Position numbers and translations under genes: made by a program. Below, in pieces: positions 54,901-64,000 of a stretch of DNA of 64,000 nucleotides (within the stretch, counting starts at the first letter, position 1; each line of letters begins with the position of its first letter). The stretch is taken from contig NC_134681.1 of NCBI RefSeq assembly GCF_024713945.1, positions 2,964,001 to 3,028,000 on the forward strand, read 5' to 3'. The notes beneath the pieces were generated by a model. That model searched no databases. It was not told where the DNA came from and saw only the letters and a list, made by a program, of their open reading frames with translations. The DNA comes from Dermatophagoides farinae (taxonomy: Eukaryota; Arthropoda; Arachnida; Sarcoptiformes; Pyroglyphidae).

Positions 54901-55345
54901 CATGATGATGATGGTCTTGTTGTCGATGATGATTTGCGAATGTGTGTTGATTATTTAAACCAAAAAAAGTACTGTAATTTTACCATTTTCAAATTGTCTT
55001 TGTCGGTAGCCGAATTTTCTTTTATTTTTTTCGTTTTATTATTCGATACATTTTCACTGTCGGAACGCTAACGATCTGTAGCATAGAAATAAAAAAATTT
55101 GTTCAACCTGAAACAAACTTGTTTATCATCATCATTATCATTCGCTAATCATTTGGGTGTTTGGTCAAAGGTCGAGGTGTGAGGTTCATAGATCATCATC
55201 ATCATTATCAAGCCATATCTTATTACCTTTGAACTTTTTTTTGATACTTTCTGAAATATAATAATGATAAACAACAACAAGTGTAATGCAATTTTTCCAA
55301 TCATTTTTTTTTTTGATTTGATTTTATTTTTGTTTTGCACAACAG
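51986..55345. other. Non-coding region downstream of unplugged/Gbx
   Basis: It presumably includes the unplugged 3' UTR. The rest is AT-rich with many ATC/GAT runs and a CA tract at 54448-54471. No frame in it resembles a protein. It could hold enhancers or an intron leading to the exon at 55346, but I see no specific element. Confidence 0.5.
54448..54471. repeat. (CA)n microsatellite
   Basis: A CA tract of about 12 units. Confidence 0.95.
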
Positions 55346-55739
55346 AATGCAACAAAATGGAATTCGTATAACGAGCAAATCACAAGAGCCAAATATATCT
55401 CAGATTATGCAACCATCACCATACGAACAAACATTGGAGCCAAATTCGGTTGGTGTCATAATGAATATGTCGTCGTCAAATGATAGGTCAAATTCAAATT
55501 CGAATAGTAAAAAAACAACCACAACAACTACATTATCATTGTCACCGAATTCAGCATTTCAAACACCATCAACCATTCAACAACAACAATCATCAAAACG
55601 ATTATCACGTCGATCTGGTGCTGGTATTGGTTGTTTACATCGAACATCATTATTGCCATTATCATTACAACAATTAACACATTCATTTGCATTAGCACAT
55701 CATCGATCTACATCACAAATGATACAATTCAAATGTTGA
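55346..55739 (+). CDS. Orphan coding exon, probably 3'-terminal
   Basis: The stretch follows a good acceptor (pyrimidine-rich, ending ACAG at 55345) and stays open to a TGA at 55737-55739. The first ATG (55347) gives 130 residues, or the exon may continue a spliced upstream frame with one base of a split codon. Composition is protein-like rather than repeat-like: LEPNSVGVIMNMSSSNDR, then Ser/Asn, a Thr run and Gln-rich sequence, then a less biased C-terminus (RLSRRSGAGIGCLHRTS, LPLSLQQLTHSFALAHHR). I recognise no domain. AATAAA at about 55757 fits a 3' end. It could be the last exon of an unidentified gene, a short stand-alone gene or an alternative last exon of unplugged, which lies 3.4 kb upstream on the same strand. 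Confidence 0.45.
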
Positions 55740-57181
55740 TTATTGAAAATTAAAAATAAATGAACATAACTATCATACTATTATAACCATGAGAAAAAAC
55801 AAACGGAAATTTTATAAAAATTTTTCCTGAAATCAAACAAATGAAAAAAATTTCCTGAGTACAATTCAACAATCAACAATTATTATTAAAAATTAATAAT
55901 AACACTTTATATGGTTAATACGCCTATTTCATGTAAATTTCATTTAGCTTTCGAAAATGTCGGTAATCCTTAATTATGGTTTACACATGACAATGTTTTC
56001 TGTCCACCCTATGCTTGTTTGGAGGTGTGTGAGTGAGTGAGTGAGTGTTTTCAAAACCGACAAACAAGCACACACACACAAAACAGTTTCGATGACACGA
56101 TCGAACAAAACACCAAACAAAAACACGGCTGTCAATCACAAATGTGTCGATAAAAAAATGAGAAAGAGAGAAATATAGCCTGTTATTATTAATATAAAGT
56201 GGGAAAAAATTCTTTACTTTTCACTTCATCATTCATAATGATTATGATGATGATGATAATCATCGTCGTTGCTGTTGTTGTTGGATACACAAGGATCGTT
56301 GGCTATCAGGGCAATTAGGCGGTGTTGAAAACAACAACAATAATGATGATGACGATGACGAAAAAAAGTCAAACGTCGGCTGTTTTCTGTTTTTTGATTA
56401 TTATATTTCTCGTTGCTTCAACAAAAAACGATTAACAAACATATATAAACGATGGGCGTGAAATGAAAATTTGTATCGAAAAAATAAAGAAAGAATTTGT
56501 TATCGAATTAGCGAGCCTGTCATCATCACATCATCATCACATTCACTACATCAATGGTGACGATGAGAAATCTGGTCAAAATTTTTGCACTCTCTCTCTC
56601 CGTTTTGTGGTTGTCGATTGATTTTGCTATTTTTCTGGGATTTCGGTATTCGGCCATGTTATTGCGTGTGACAAATCTCCCCATTGACACATCATATGGT
56701 CATAATTTGGTTCAATTCCAAAAAAGAAACCGTATGACTTGATTTGATTTCCGTTGACAGCTGCCAAGTTTTTATGTTTTTTAAATCGGTTGGCTTTTCC
56801 ATCCACAATTGCAAAGTAAGTCGGGTGAAAGAATCGGATTTGGCCAATTTTTTGATAAGAACTGACTGACTTTTTTATTCATTTTGGACAAATATGATAA
56901 TTCTTCTTTGGTCTTTATTTTCTGGCCGCAGGTTGAGTGTACACGCCTTTTTGCTGTTTTTTAATTTCGTGGTGAACATAACGATAATCCGATTGAAAAT
57001 CGATGGAAACCAGATTACGAGAAAAATGACAGATTTATGAATCTTTCTCTTTCTAACAGAAATTTGAAATAAATAAAAAAGAACCACAGATTATTAGCAG
57101 TGGTTCAGTGGAAAAAATCTTCATAATCGTGGATCATTAGACAGAAAAAACTGATTAATTGCTCATCATCATCATCATAAA

Positions 57182-57238
57182 ATGTCTGATAAATTTAGAT
57201 ATTCACTCTATCGTATACAACAACATTTAATTGATCAG
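57182..57238 (+). other. Candidate first coding exon
   Basis: An ATG opens 19 codons (MSDKFRYSLYRIQQHLIDQ) that end exactly at a good donor (CAG|GTGAGA). Codon content is unlike the repetitive surroundings. Joining in phase 0 to the candidate exon at 58168 keeps the frame open. No family is recognised. Confidence 0.25.
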
Positions 57239-57299
57239 GTGAGAATTATTGAACAAAAAAAATGTTGATTGTATATTTATGATGATGATGTTTAATGGG

Positions 57300-57301
<2 letters not shown>

Positions 57302-57335
<34 letters not shown>
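57302..57335. repeat. (GT)n microsatellite
   Basis: An uninterrupted GT tract of 17 units. Confidence 0.97.
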
Positions 57336-57337
<2 letters not shown>

Positions 57338-58167
57338 CTCTGAAAATAGGTGCAATGATTATTACTTGTAATGATAACTTGGATGATAGCCATCATAATA
57401 ATTATCAGATGAAACAACAAAACGAAATGAATTGTAGAAATAAAATAAAAATGCAACACCTTGCAACCTTTTTTTTCTTAAAGTGAGAATGAGAAAAATT
57501 ATCACCCTAAACAGTCAAAAGGTGTTAAAATGATTATTGTTTAGAAGAAAAAATGAACGTAGATTATCGATGGATAATAATGATGATGATAATGATGATA
57601 ATGATGGCGTAAAAAAGCGTGCAACAGTCAGAAAAAAGGCGGAGTTGTCGAAAGTGTGTGTGTTGAATTTAGATTTGTAATGAACTAATGATCCATTGAA
57701 TGAATGAAAAAGATTTTCTATGTGGCCAATTGAATTTTTCATATTTTTTTGCTTACTTGCTCGAATTTACTTTTACAAATGTTTTACACATCTAGAAAAT
57801 TATTATTAGAGATTCGGCACATCATCATCATCAATCGCTGATTTTTATTATCATCAAATGATGATGTAGGATATATATACTAGATAGATAGCGATAATTA
57901 TATGTTATATATACGTATATGATGTGTGTGTGTTCCAGAAAATTTGTCAGTGGAACAAAACATTACATTTCATTTCATGTGTTATGTTCGTGTAATGGTT
58001 CATGATGATGGTTTGATTTGCATTTTAAATTAGTTTTTGTTTAACACACACAGATACACATTTATTATTCTGGATTCAGATGATGATGAACCGACAAATC
58101 AAGATAATCAACAACAAAATGAAAATTGGTTTGGTTTGGCTTTGAAAAGTCAACGCTTTTCATCAGC

Positions 58168-58240
58168 ATTATTATTATGATGCATCAATGAATGCACAAC
58201 GACAACGTGTCTCACAATCAGATACATTTAGATTCGAAAG
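58168..58240 (+). other. Candidate internal exon
   Basis: Bounded by a pyrimidine-rich acceptor (TTTTCATCAG, ending 58167) and a GAAAG|GTGATT donor. The phase-0 frame reads YYYDASMNAQRQRVSQSDTF. The sequence just upstream (58080-58177) is open in another frame (SDDDEPTNQDNQQQNENWFG and onward) until a TGA at 58178, so an alternative reading is one longer exon broken by a frameshift. Function unknown. Confidence 0.22.
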
Positions 58241-59087
58241 GTGATTTTATTCCATTTTTTCTGGTCAATTATATAACACTATGATAGAGGCGGCGGCTGC
58301 TATGATGATGGCAATGATAAAAGGCTAAACTAATTTTTATTTTCGCTTAATTCACCCTCAGTTCAAAGGGCGTTTTTGTTGTTGTTGTCGTCGTTGTTTG
58401 GGTGATGATAATTATCGTGATTATCACGATGATGATGCTTTTTTATATATCGTATATAAAAGCTTAAAGGTGAAATGGTCAAAAACATTTAGTAGTTTTT
58501 ACATTTTTATGGTTAATTACCTGAGAAATTCATAGCTAACATTTAAAACCTTGAAATTAATAAACGCCAGTGATTGATGTACATTTTTTGCTGATTATCT
58601 ATAAATATCCATCTTGATTATGATTATTTGATTGAGAAAATACATTGGAAACAAAACACAATTAAGAAAAAGAAAAGAGAAATGTACATTGGAAAATTGA
58701 AATGATAATCTACCGGATTGCCATTTTTTTGAATGCAACAGTTTTGCGTTTTAAATCACATGATGATGATGATAAAAAGTGGAGAAAAATCGATTATTAT
58801 TTCTATTTTATCGATAACAATTACGATTATGACAATGTTGATGAGTAAAGGGGCTTTTCCAACAAAAAAAAATCATCATAAACACTCATTGATACCATTT
58901 AAATATTCATTTGTAATCAGTGATCACTACTAGTAATTACTAATCACCGACACAATAGACAATCAATGGCTTACGTGACATTTATTTATTTTATTTCATT
59001 CGAAAAAATTATATTATAATCAACGGGTAACGTCAGATTATTAATGTGATTGGAATGGATTGTCTTGATTTAATTTAATTTAATAAA

Positions 59088-59095
59088 TATATAAA
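59088..59095 (+). promoter_or_regulatory. TATA box of the secreted orphan gene
   Basis: TATATAAA lies 79 nt before the ATG at 59167. A start about 30 nt downstream gives a 5' UTR near 45 nt, a plausible compact promoter. Confidence 0.5.
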
Positions 59096-59166
59096 TGATG
59101 ATTTGGCCACCGGTTCATAATCAACTTTATTTTTGAACGCTTCATACAATTAAATTGACACCAAAA

Positions 59167-59604
59167 ATGTACAAATATTTGCTGATCATAATGTTACAGC
59201 TGACCGTTGATAATTGTTTGTCCAGAGTTGCTTGTTTAAAAATTGATGGTAAGAATTTTTCTTTTTAAAAAATTGCGAAAATTTTACATTACAATCTTTT
59301 TTTCTACATTTTAGCTACAAATATAAATCGAGCAATGGACTTAGCAATACTTGCAGCAATTGAAATGAATCGACAACAATTCATCGATTTAAGTATCGAA
59401 GTTGATGTGAATAATTTTCATCACGAACAATGTATTTATCAATGTACTGCATATACAACGAGCAGTAGTCACAATGGACAACATTGTCAACGAATTCAAT
59501 TTCCATTGACAATTGAATTAGATCAATATAATGGTCTTGATAATGTAACAATTTCATTGGGACATTTACGTTTAATTGGCTGCATTCAAAATCAATCATC
59601 ATGA
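59167..59604 (+). CDS. Small secreted cysteine-containing orphan protein
   Basis: Two exons, 59167-59248 and 59315-59604, around a 66-bp GT-AG intron (GTAAGA...TTTTAG), join in frame into 123 residues. A hydrophobic N-terminus (MYKYLLIIMLQLTV) is a likely signal peptide, probably cleaved near residues 17-22. Six cysteines are present (17, 23, 67, 71, 85, 117), with a CxxxC pair at 67/71. Two N-glycosylation sequons appear (Asn104, Asn120). A helix-like segment (30-52) precedes a probable beta-rich half. A TATA box lies 79 nt upstream. I do not recognise a family; it does not look like the common mite allergen groups I can recall. It is convergent with the glutamate receptor gene. That it is a gene is likely; its function is unknown. 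Confidence 0.7.
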
Positions 59605-60832
59605 TTGATCATTCAATAATGTTTGTATGAAAAACAAAAATTTTTTAAAGCAAATGAAAAAATGAATTTTCGCATTTTGAATTTTCATCGAAAAAAGTAC
59701 AAAACGATTATTTCACAGATTTCACAGACACACAGAACAAATACGTTAAGTTATAATTAAGTAAAAACGGTTTGAAGAAAAATGGTGTGAATTTTTGCTG
59801 TTAAACATTAAACACTAGACATTTTAACACCCAATAATTATAACAACAACAAAAAGGTGATGATAAAACATTTGAATTTCAAGCCTATCATCATCATCAT
59901 CATTTTTCTATTTCTACCTGATACATATATTCATCTTTTGGCTAGCTTGGTTGTCATAATCATCTGCAAACGATTAAACGATCATCATCATCAACAGGTC
60001 ATCTGTAGTTGTAATGTGTCTAGCCACACACACTATAGCTAGTCGTGTGTCGATGGTTCGTTTTGTTTTGTTGTTGAGTGTACACACAAAAGAAAGAAGC
60101 TAAAGTGTCGATTTTTTTCAAAATTAAATAAATTGATGATGATGACTGACACAAATGAAAAAGAGAGATTCACTTTTTTCTGGTTCTGGTGTTTTTGATT
60201 TGTCCAATTGAATAAATTCCAGTAGTCATGGTGGTGGTGGTGTTGGACAACTGGATTCTTATTAAATCATATTGATGATGATAATTGATTGATTATCATA
60301 AGTTACGAATTGAATAATGAGATATAATTGATCAAAATTATATTATATATATTGAAATTAAAATCATTATTATGAATACATACATTGTATTCAAATTCAA
60401 ATGTTTTCAATCATATGGTTTACAAATTTTTATTTATATACGCCATTTTGTGCATCATTTATCAATAAACTGTGTGTTAATCAACAATTGATTGGGAAAA
60501 AAAGCTCAAAACAAAAAAAAAAGAAAAGAGAAAAAAAACAGATTATTAGAATCAAATGAATACAAAGAAATTCAGTTTCAAAATCCTAATAGACAATGAT
60601 GATGACTAATTTTCTAAATAAATTATTCACTTTGATTAATATTGATGCTTGTTTGTTGTTTCTAAATATTGATTGGCAAAACAAAACAAAAAAAATAACA
60701 AAACAAAGTGGAAAACTTTTGTTCATTTCTTGTCAGTTTTATATAGACTTTCTCTTTTTTTTCTATTTAATGAGTTGTTTACTGTCCTGTTTTTTTTATG
60801 TACATATCATGTAAATCGATTGGGGATCTGAT
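59605..60832. other. Convergent spacer between orphan and glutamate receptor genes
   Basis: It contains the 3' regions of both converging genes, AT-rich simple sequence and short ATC/GAT runs. No further gene is seen. Confidence 0.6.
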
Positions 60833-63800
60833 TTATCGTTGATAATCAATATCCATTTGATGATGTGTAGCTGCTGCTGGTACCACCGTAACAATCGTCG
60901 TTGTATTATTCGGTAATGATCCAATCGGTCCATTCATAGCTATTAATCGTCCAGTATTATTAATAGAAGAAGCCGTTTGTGAAATATTATTATTCATTTT
61001 ATTCACAATCGTTGTCGAATCAATCGATGATGATAATAATGGTTGATTGATTATCGACAATGTTGGCGGCGGTGGTGGTGGTGGTAATAATAATTGTTGT
61101 TGTTGTTGCTGCTGTTGTTGTTGGGAATTAGTAGTTCCTGCACTATCATCATTACTACCATTATACTGGAAATTATCATCATCATCAACATCCACATCAT
61201 CCATATCATCAATATCATCGTCTAATCCGACATTATCATCATCGATACAATTTTGGCCATTACCAATACCATTATTCTGCAGTTGTTGCTGATCATCCGA
61301 TGAATTATTATTTAATTTACGTGTTAATTGAGTTATATTTATATTATTTATCATTGAGCTTTGATTGATTGATTGAACATTGGCTGTTGATTGCTTTCCA
61401 TCAATCATATTGGATTGTTGTTGCTGTTGATTACAATTATTCATTTCACAACCATCGACATCGATTTCATTAGTATCATTTTGTTTGTCAGGATGTTGTG
61501 GACAACATTTATGATGTTGATACATGGTGAATTGATGATGAATTTCAGCTGGATGATGATTCTGTTGTTGATTTGTGGCCACAACGAGAGCAGATTGTGA
61601 TGGTCGTGTATTATGATTCATATTTGACCAAAAGGTTTTCGAATCACCACCATCATTGTTATTAGCTAATCGGCGACGTAATAATTGATTCTGATGATAG
61701 TTAGAATATGATGATTGTGTTTTCATCAAATTCATCGATGATTTATTTCGATGATGATGATGATGATAGGATGTCGTTTGCTGCTGCTGTTGATATATTT
61801 CGTTTGGACCACCTGTACCATCACCTATATCTGGTACATATGGATCTAGATGATATTGATACGAAGATTGAGGTCTATTTTGATGATGATGATGCTGATG
61901 ATCCATGATACCACCAGATGATGTGGTGGCTAATGTACATTTTGAACATTTCCTCCTTAATGTAGGTCTTTGTTGTTGTGTATCATTACAACTGATTGCC
62001 ATTCGTAACTCATTTGTCATTTCAGTACAAAGTGATTGCTGTGAATCAATCAATCAGTCAATCAGTCAAATTTTAATTATCATATAAATTTAGCCACTTA
62101 CTCGAAGATTTTGAGCATTCTTTTTTGAATGAACACAAAATTCAATCAACGCGGTGACAATAGCAACGGCTAAACCACCCAATAATACGACAAATACGCC
62201 ACCTATATTCTCGATACCCAATGCATTGGCTTTACCTTCTTTACTTTTATCATCACGTGAACATTTGATACCGGGACGTTTCCACCAACGATCATATAAC
62301 ATACGAATGATACCTTTCTCTTGTAGATGCAGAATAGCCAAAGATATTTTATCACGCCATGGTGAACCTTGAATTCAGAATTGTCAGGATTTAAATCATT
62401 AAAAAAAAAAAATAATAAATAAATAAGAGCCACTTACCTATTGGTGTTGCAATACCATAACCTTTTGAATCAAGCAGACCACCAATTTGCGTTAGATTAC
62501 AATTGCGTTGTACCATATAATCCAACATTGTTGATTCCATCAAGAAGGCATAATTGCCTTCCAATACACGTTGTACACCTTCATCATATGTTTTAACAAA
62601 AACCATTGGACGATTTTCCATAAAACGCCACATTTTTTGATAAGTTTCAATTTGTGAATCACGAAAAAATGTCATTGTTGATCCAGATTCCAGTGTACCA
62701 TATTGGATACGTGATTGAGCAGCTAAATCTTCAACACTTTGTATCGGTGTGATCATACGTTCGACCGTTAAGAATGCAGCAAGATTGGCAGTATAAGAAC
62801 TAACCAGAATTAATGTAAAAAACCACCATATGGCACCAATAATACGAGTACTAGCAGCTTTTGGATTCAAATCACATCCTTGGTGCATCAATGTTACAAT
62901 GGTGAACCAAAATGAATTGGCCATTGAAAATTGATTCTCAAGTTTATTATTATCATTATCCTCATCATTGCCATTGGCGCCATAATATTGTGGATCCATT
63001 GCAGCAACACATGGATGTGATAATCGCCATTCATTTGGACTAAAACGTGCAACAACAAACATTGTCAATGAAACCAAAATATATGCCGCCAATACATAAA
63101 GCCATATATCAATATCTAATGGCGACATGAATGAAAATAATCTTGTTGGCATTGTTGATGGTAATTTGAACAGGATTCCAATGCCTAGATTCATATAGGG
63201 TTTTGTAAAATGTATAACACTTTCACGTGCATAATTTATTGTCATTGATGCAACGGCTAGGTCAGCATTCTAACAAATCAAAAATAAATAAACCAAATGA
63301 TCGGTTATTGTACAGTTGAAAAAACCATTGAAATTCAATTACCTTATCAATGATTTCACGAACCAAGCCATTCCATTCACCGGTAGTTGTATTCTCGGCA
63401 CCATATTTACCATCCGGTACTAGATATAATTCATATTGAAAATTCAACATTTCAGCAATCGCTTTGAGAAGATCAATACAGAAGCCTTCAAAATGATCAT
63501 TTGAATTATTCGTGGCAATTTGATTGTTTAGATTTTTCTTATAAAAAACATATGGTGTTGATTCAATGGTCGTCACTCGCAACGTAATGTTGGTTGTACC
63601 GAAATCCTGGAAAGCAGCATGATCGGTAATGTTGAGGCCAGCTACTGTAGACCATTCACCAACCTGTTTCATGCAAACAAACAAAAAACCCAACATATTA
63701 CATTTATAAATTATAAATCCAAAATCACTTTCTCTCATTTTTCGAATCAATGATCACAAATCACAAATTAAAAGATGCAAAAGTTAATCAACTACCATTA

Positions 63801-64000
63801 TTATTTAATCCAAATAGTGTATCTATGTGTGTGTGTTTAAGAAACAAATGTCTCAGGAATTCGATCGAAATTGTTCATCGATTTTTTCTTGCATCTCTAA
63901 TTAATTAATTCATTCTCTTATAAACAAAGGAGAAAAAACTTACTTTAGTTAAATTGCTTTGTCTTAATTTGAGCAGATCTAATTTCAATGAACTTCTGCG
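60833..64000 (-). CDS. Kainate-type ionotropic glutamate receptor subunit (5' end outside window)
   Basis: Five exons joined in phase: 63944-64000 (cut by the window edge), 63343-63663, 62438-63269, 62102-62367, 60833-62038; 893 residues are visible. A ligand-gated cation channel subunit of the plasma membrane. In order: end of the amino-terminal domain, GLNITDH and TPYVFYKK leading into ligand lobe S1 ([30 protein letters not shown], the agonist Arg of YARES), M1, pore loop ([17 protein letters not shown]), M3 with the [15 protein letters not shown] gate, lobe S2 (GSTMTFF, agonist Glu in [23 protein letters not shown]), M4 and KKNAQ. It is closest to GluK1-3. Odd points: His rather than Gln/Arg at the pore Q/R site, VASMT where GluK2 has VAPLA, and a tail of about 400 residues rich in Gln, Asn, Asp and Pro. 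Introns are 63-280 bp. Confidence 0.93.
62883..62885 (-). other. Q/R-site codon CAC (His) of the glutamate receptor pore
   Basis: The minus strand reads ATG CAC CAA GGA for Met-His-Gln-Gly, aligned with Met-Gln-Gln-Gly of vertebrate GluK/GluA pores, whose first Gln is the edited Q/R site. Here that position is His. Adenosine deamination of CAC would be read as CGC, Arg. Confidence 0.8.

Larger units (their letters stand above)
55740..59166. other. Spacer with weak exon candidates
   Basis: AT-rich sequence with a GT tract (57302-57335) and ATC/GAT runs. Two short pieces look exon-like (57182-57238 and 58168-58240) and are listed separately. Otherwise no coding sequence is recognised. Confidence 0.5.

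Noticed and set aside
1-64000. CRISPR arrays, operons, ribosome binding sites, rRNA or tRNA genes
   Set aside because: Spliced genes with GT-AG introns show a eukaryotic nuclear genome; I saw no regularly spaced repeat array and no tRNA or rRNA signature, though a covariance search for tRNAs was not possible.

Overview
This is an animal nuclear genome segment. It is very AT-rich, full of (CA/GT)n and ATC/GAT-type simple repeats, and its genes have GT-AG introns of only about 55-77 bp in the best-resolved case. Small introns, low GC and arthropod-type gene families (unplugged/Gbx, a MAM/LDLa receptor, a kainate-type glutamate receptor) fit a small-genome chelicerate. An astigmatid mite of the dust-mite or scab-mite kind is my best inference; no marker in the window names the species.

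Layout. Positions 1 to about 36.8 kb hold no gene I can support: microsatellites, homopolymer tracts, a few palindromes and one short TA-flanked MITE relic at 17.0 kb. A 163-bp foldback with two CTCF-like motifs (36.79-36.95 kb) sits at the 3' end of a minus-strand carbohydrate sulfotransferase-like gene (37.0-38.5 kb). From 40.4 to 49.8 kb, minus strand, seven exons join in phase into a 2,986-residue type I membrane protein with about 14 MAM and 5 LDLa domains, one membrane span and a short tail ending in a PPxY motif. Head-to-head with it, 0.9 kb away, lies the intronless homeobox gene unplugged/Gbx (50.6-52.0 kb, plus). After it come an orphan plus-strand coding exon (55.3-55.7 kb), weak exon candidates (57.2 and 58.2 kb), and a two-exon gene for a 123-residue secreted, cysteine-containing orphan protein (59.2-59.6 kb). 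The right edge (60.8-64.0 kb, minus) carries the 3' part of a kainate-type ionotropic glutamate receptor, five exons in phase; its 5' end lies outside the window.

How they relate. This is a eukaryotic neighbourhood without operons. The one suggestive arrangement is the divergent pair MAM/LDLa receptor and unplugged, sharing about 0.9 kb of upstream DNA with a TATA-like box for each direction. The most notable observations are a histidine codon (CAC) at the pore Q/R site of the glutamate receptor, which A-to-I editing could turn into arginine; a sulfotransferase whose cofactor-binding loops are degenerate; the foldback with paired CTCF-like motifs; and a secreted orphan protein.

Limits. Exon boundaries were deduced by eye from GT-AG signals, reading phase and family similarity. 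No transcript data or database search was used.
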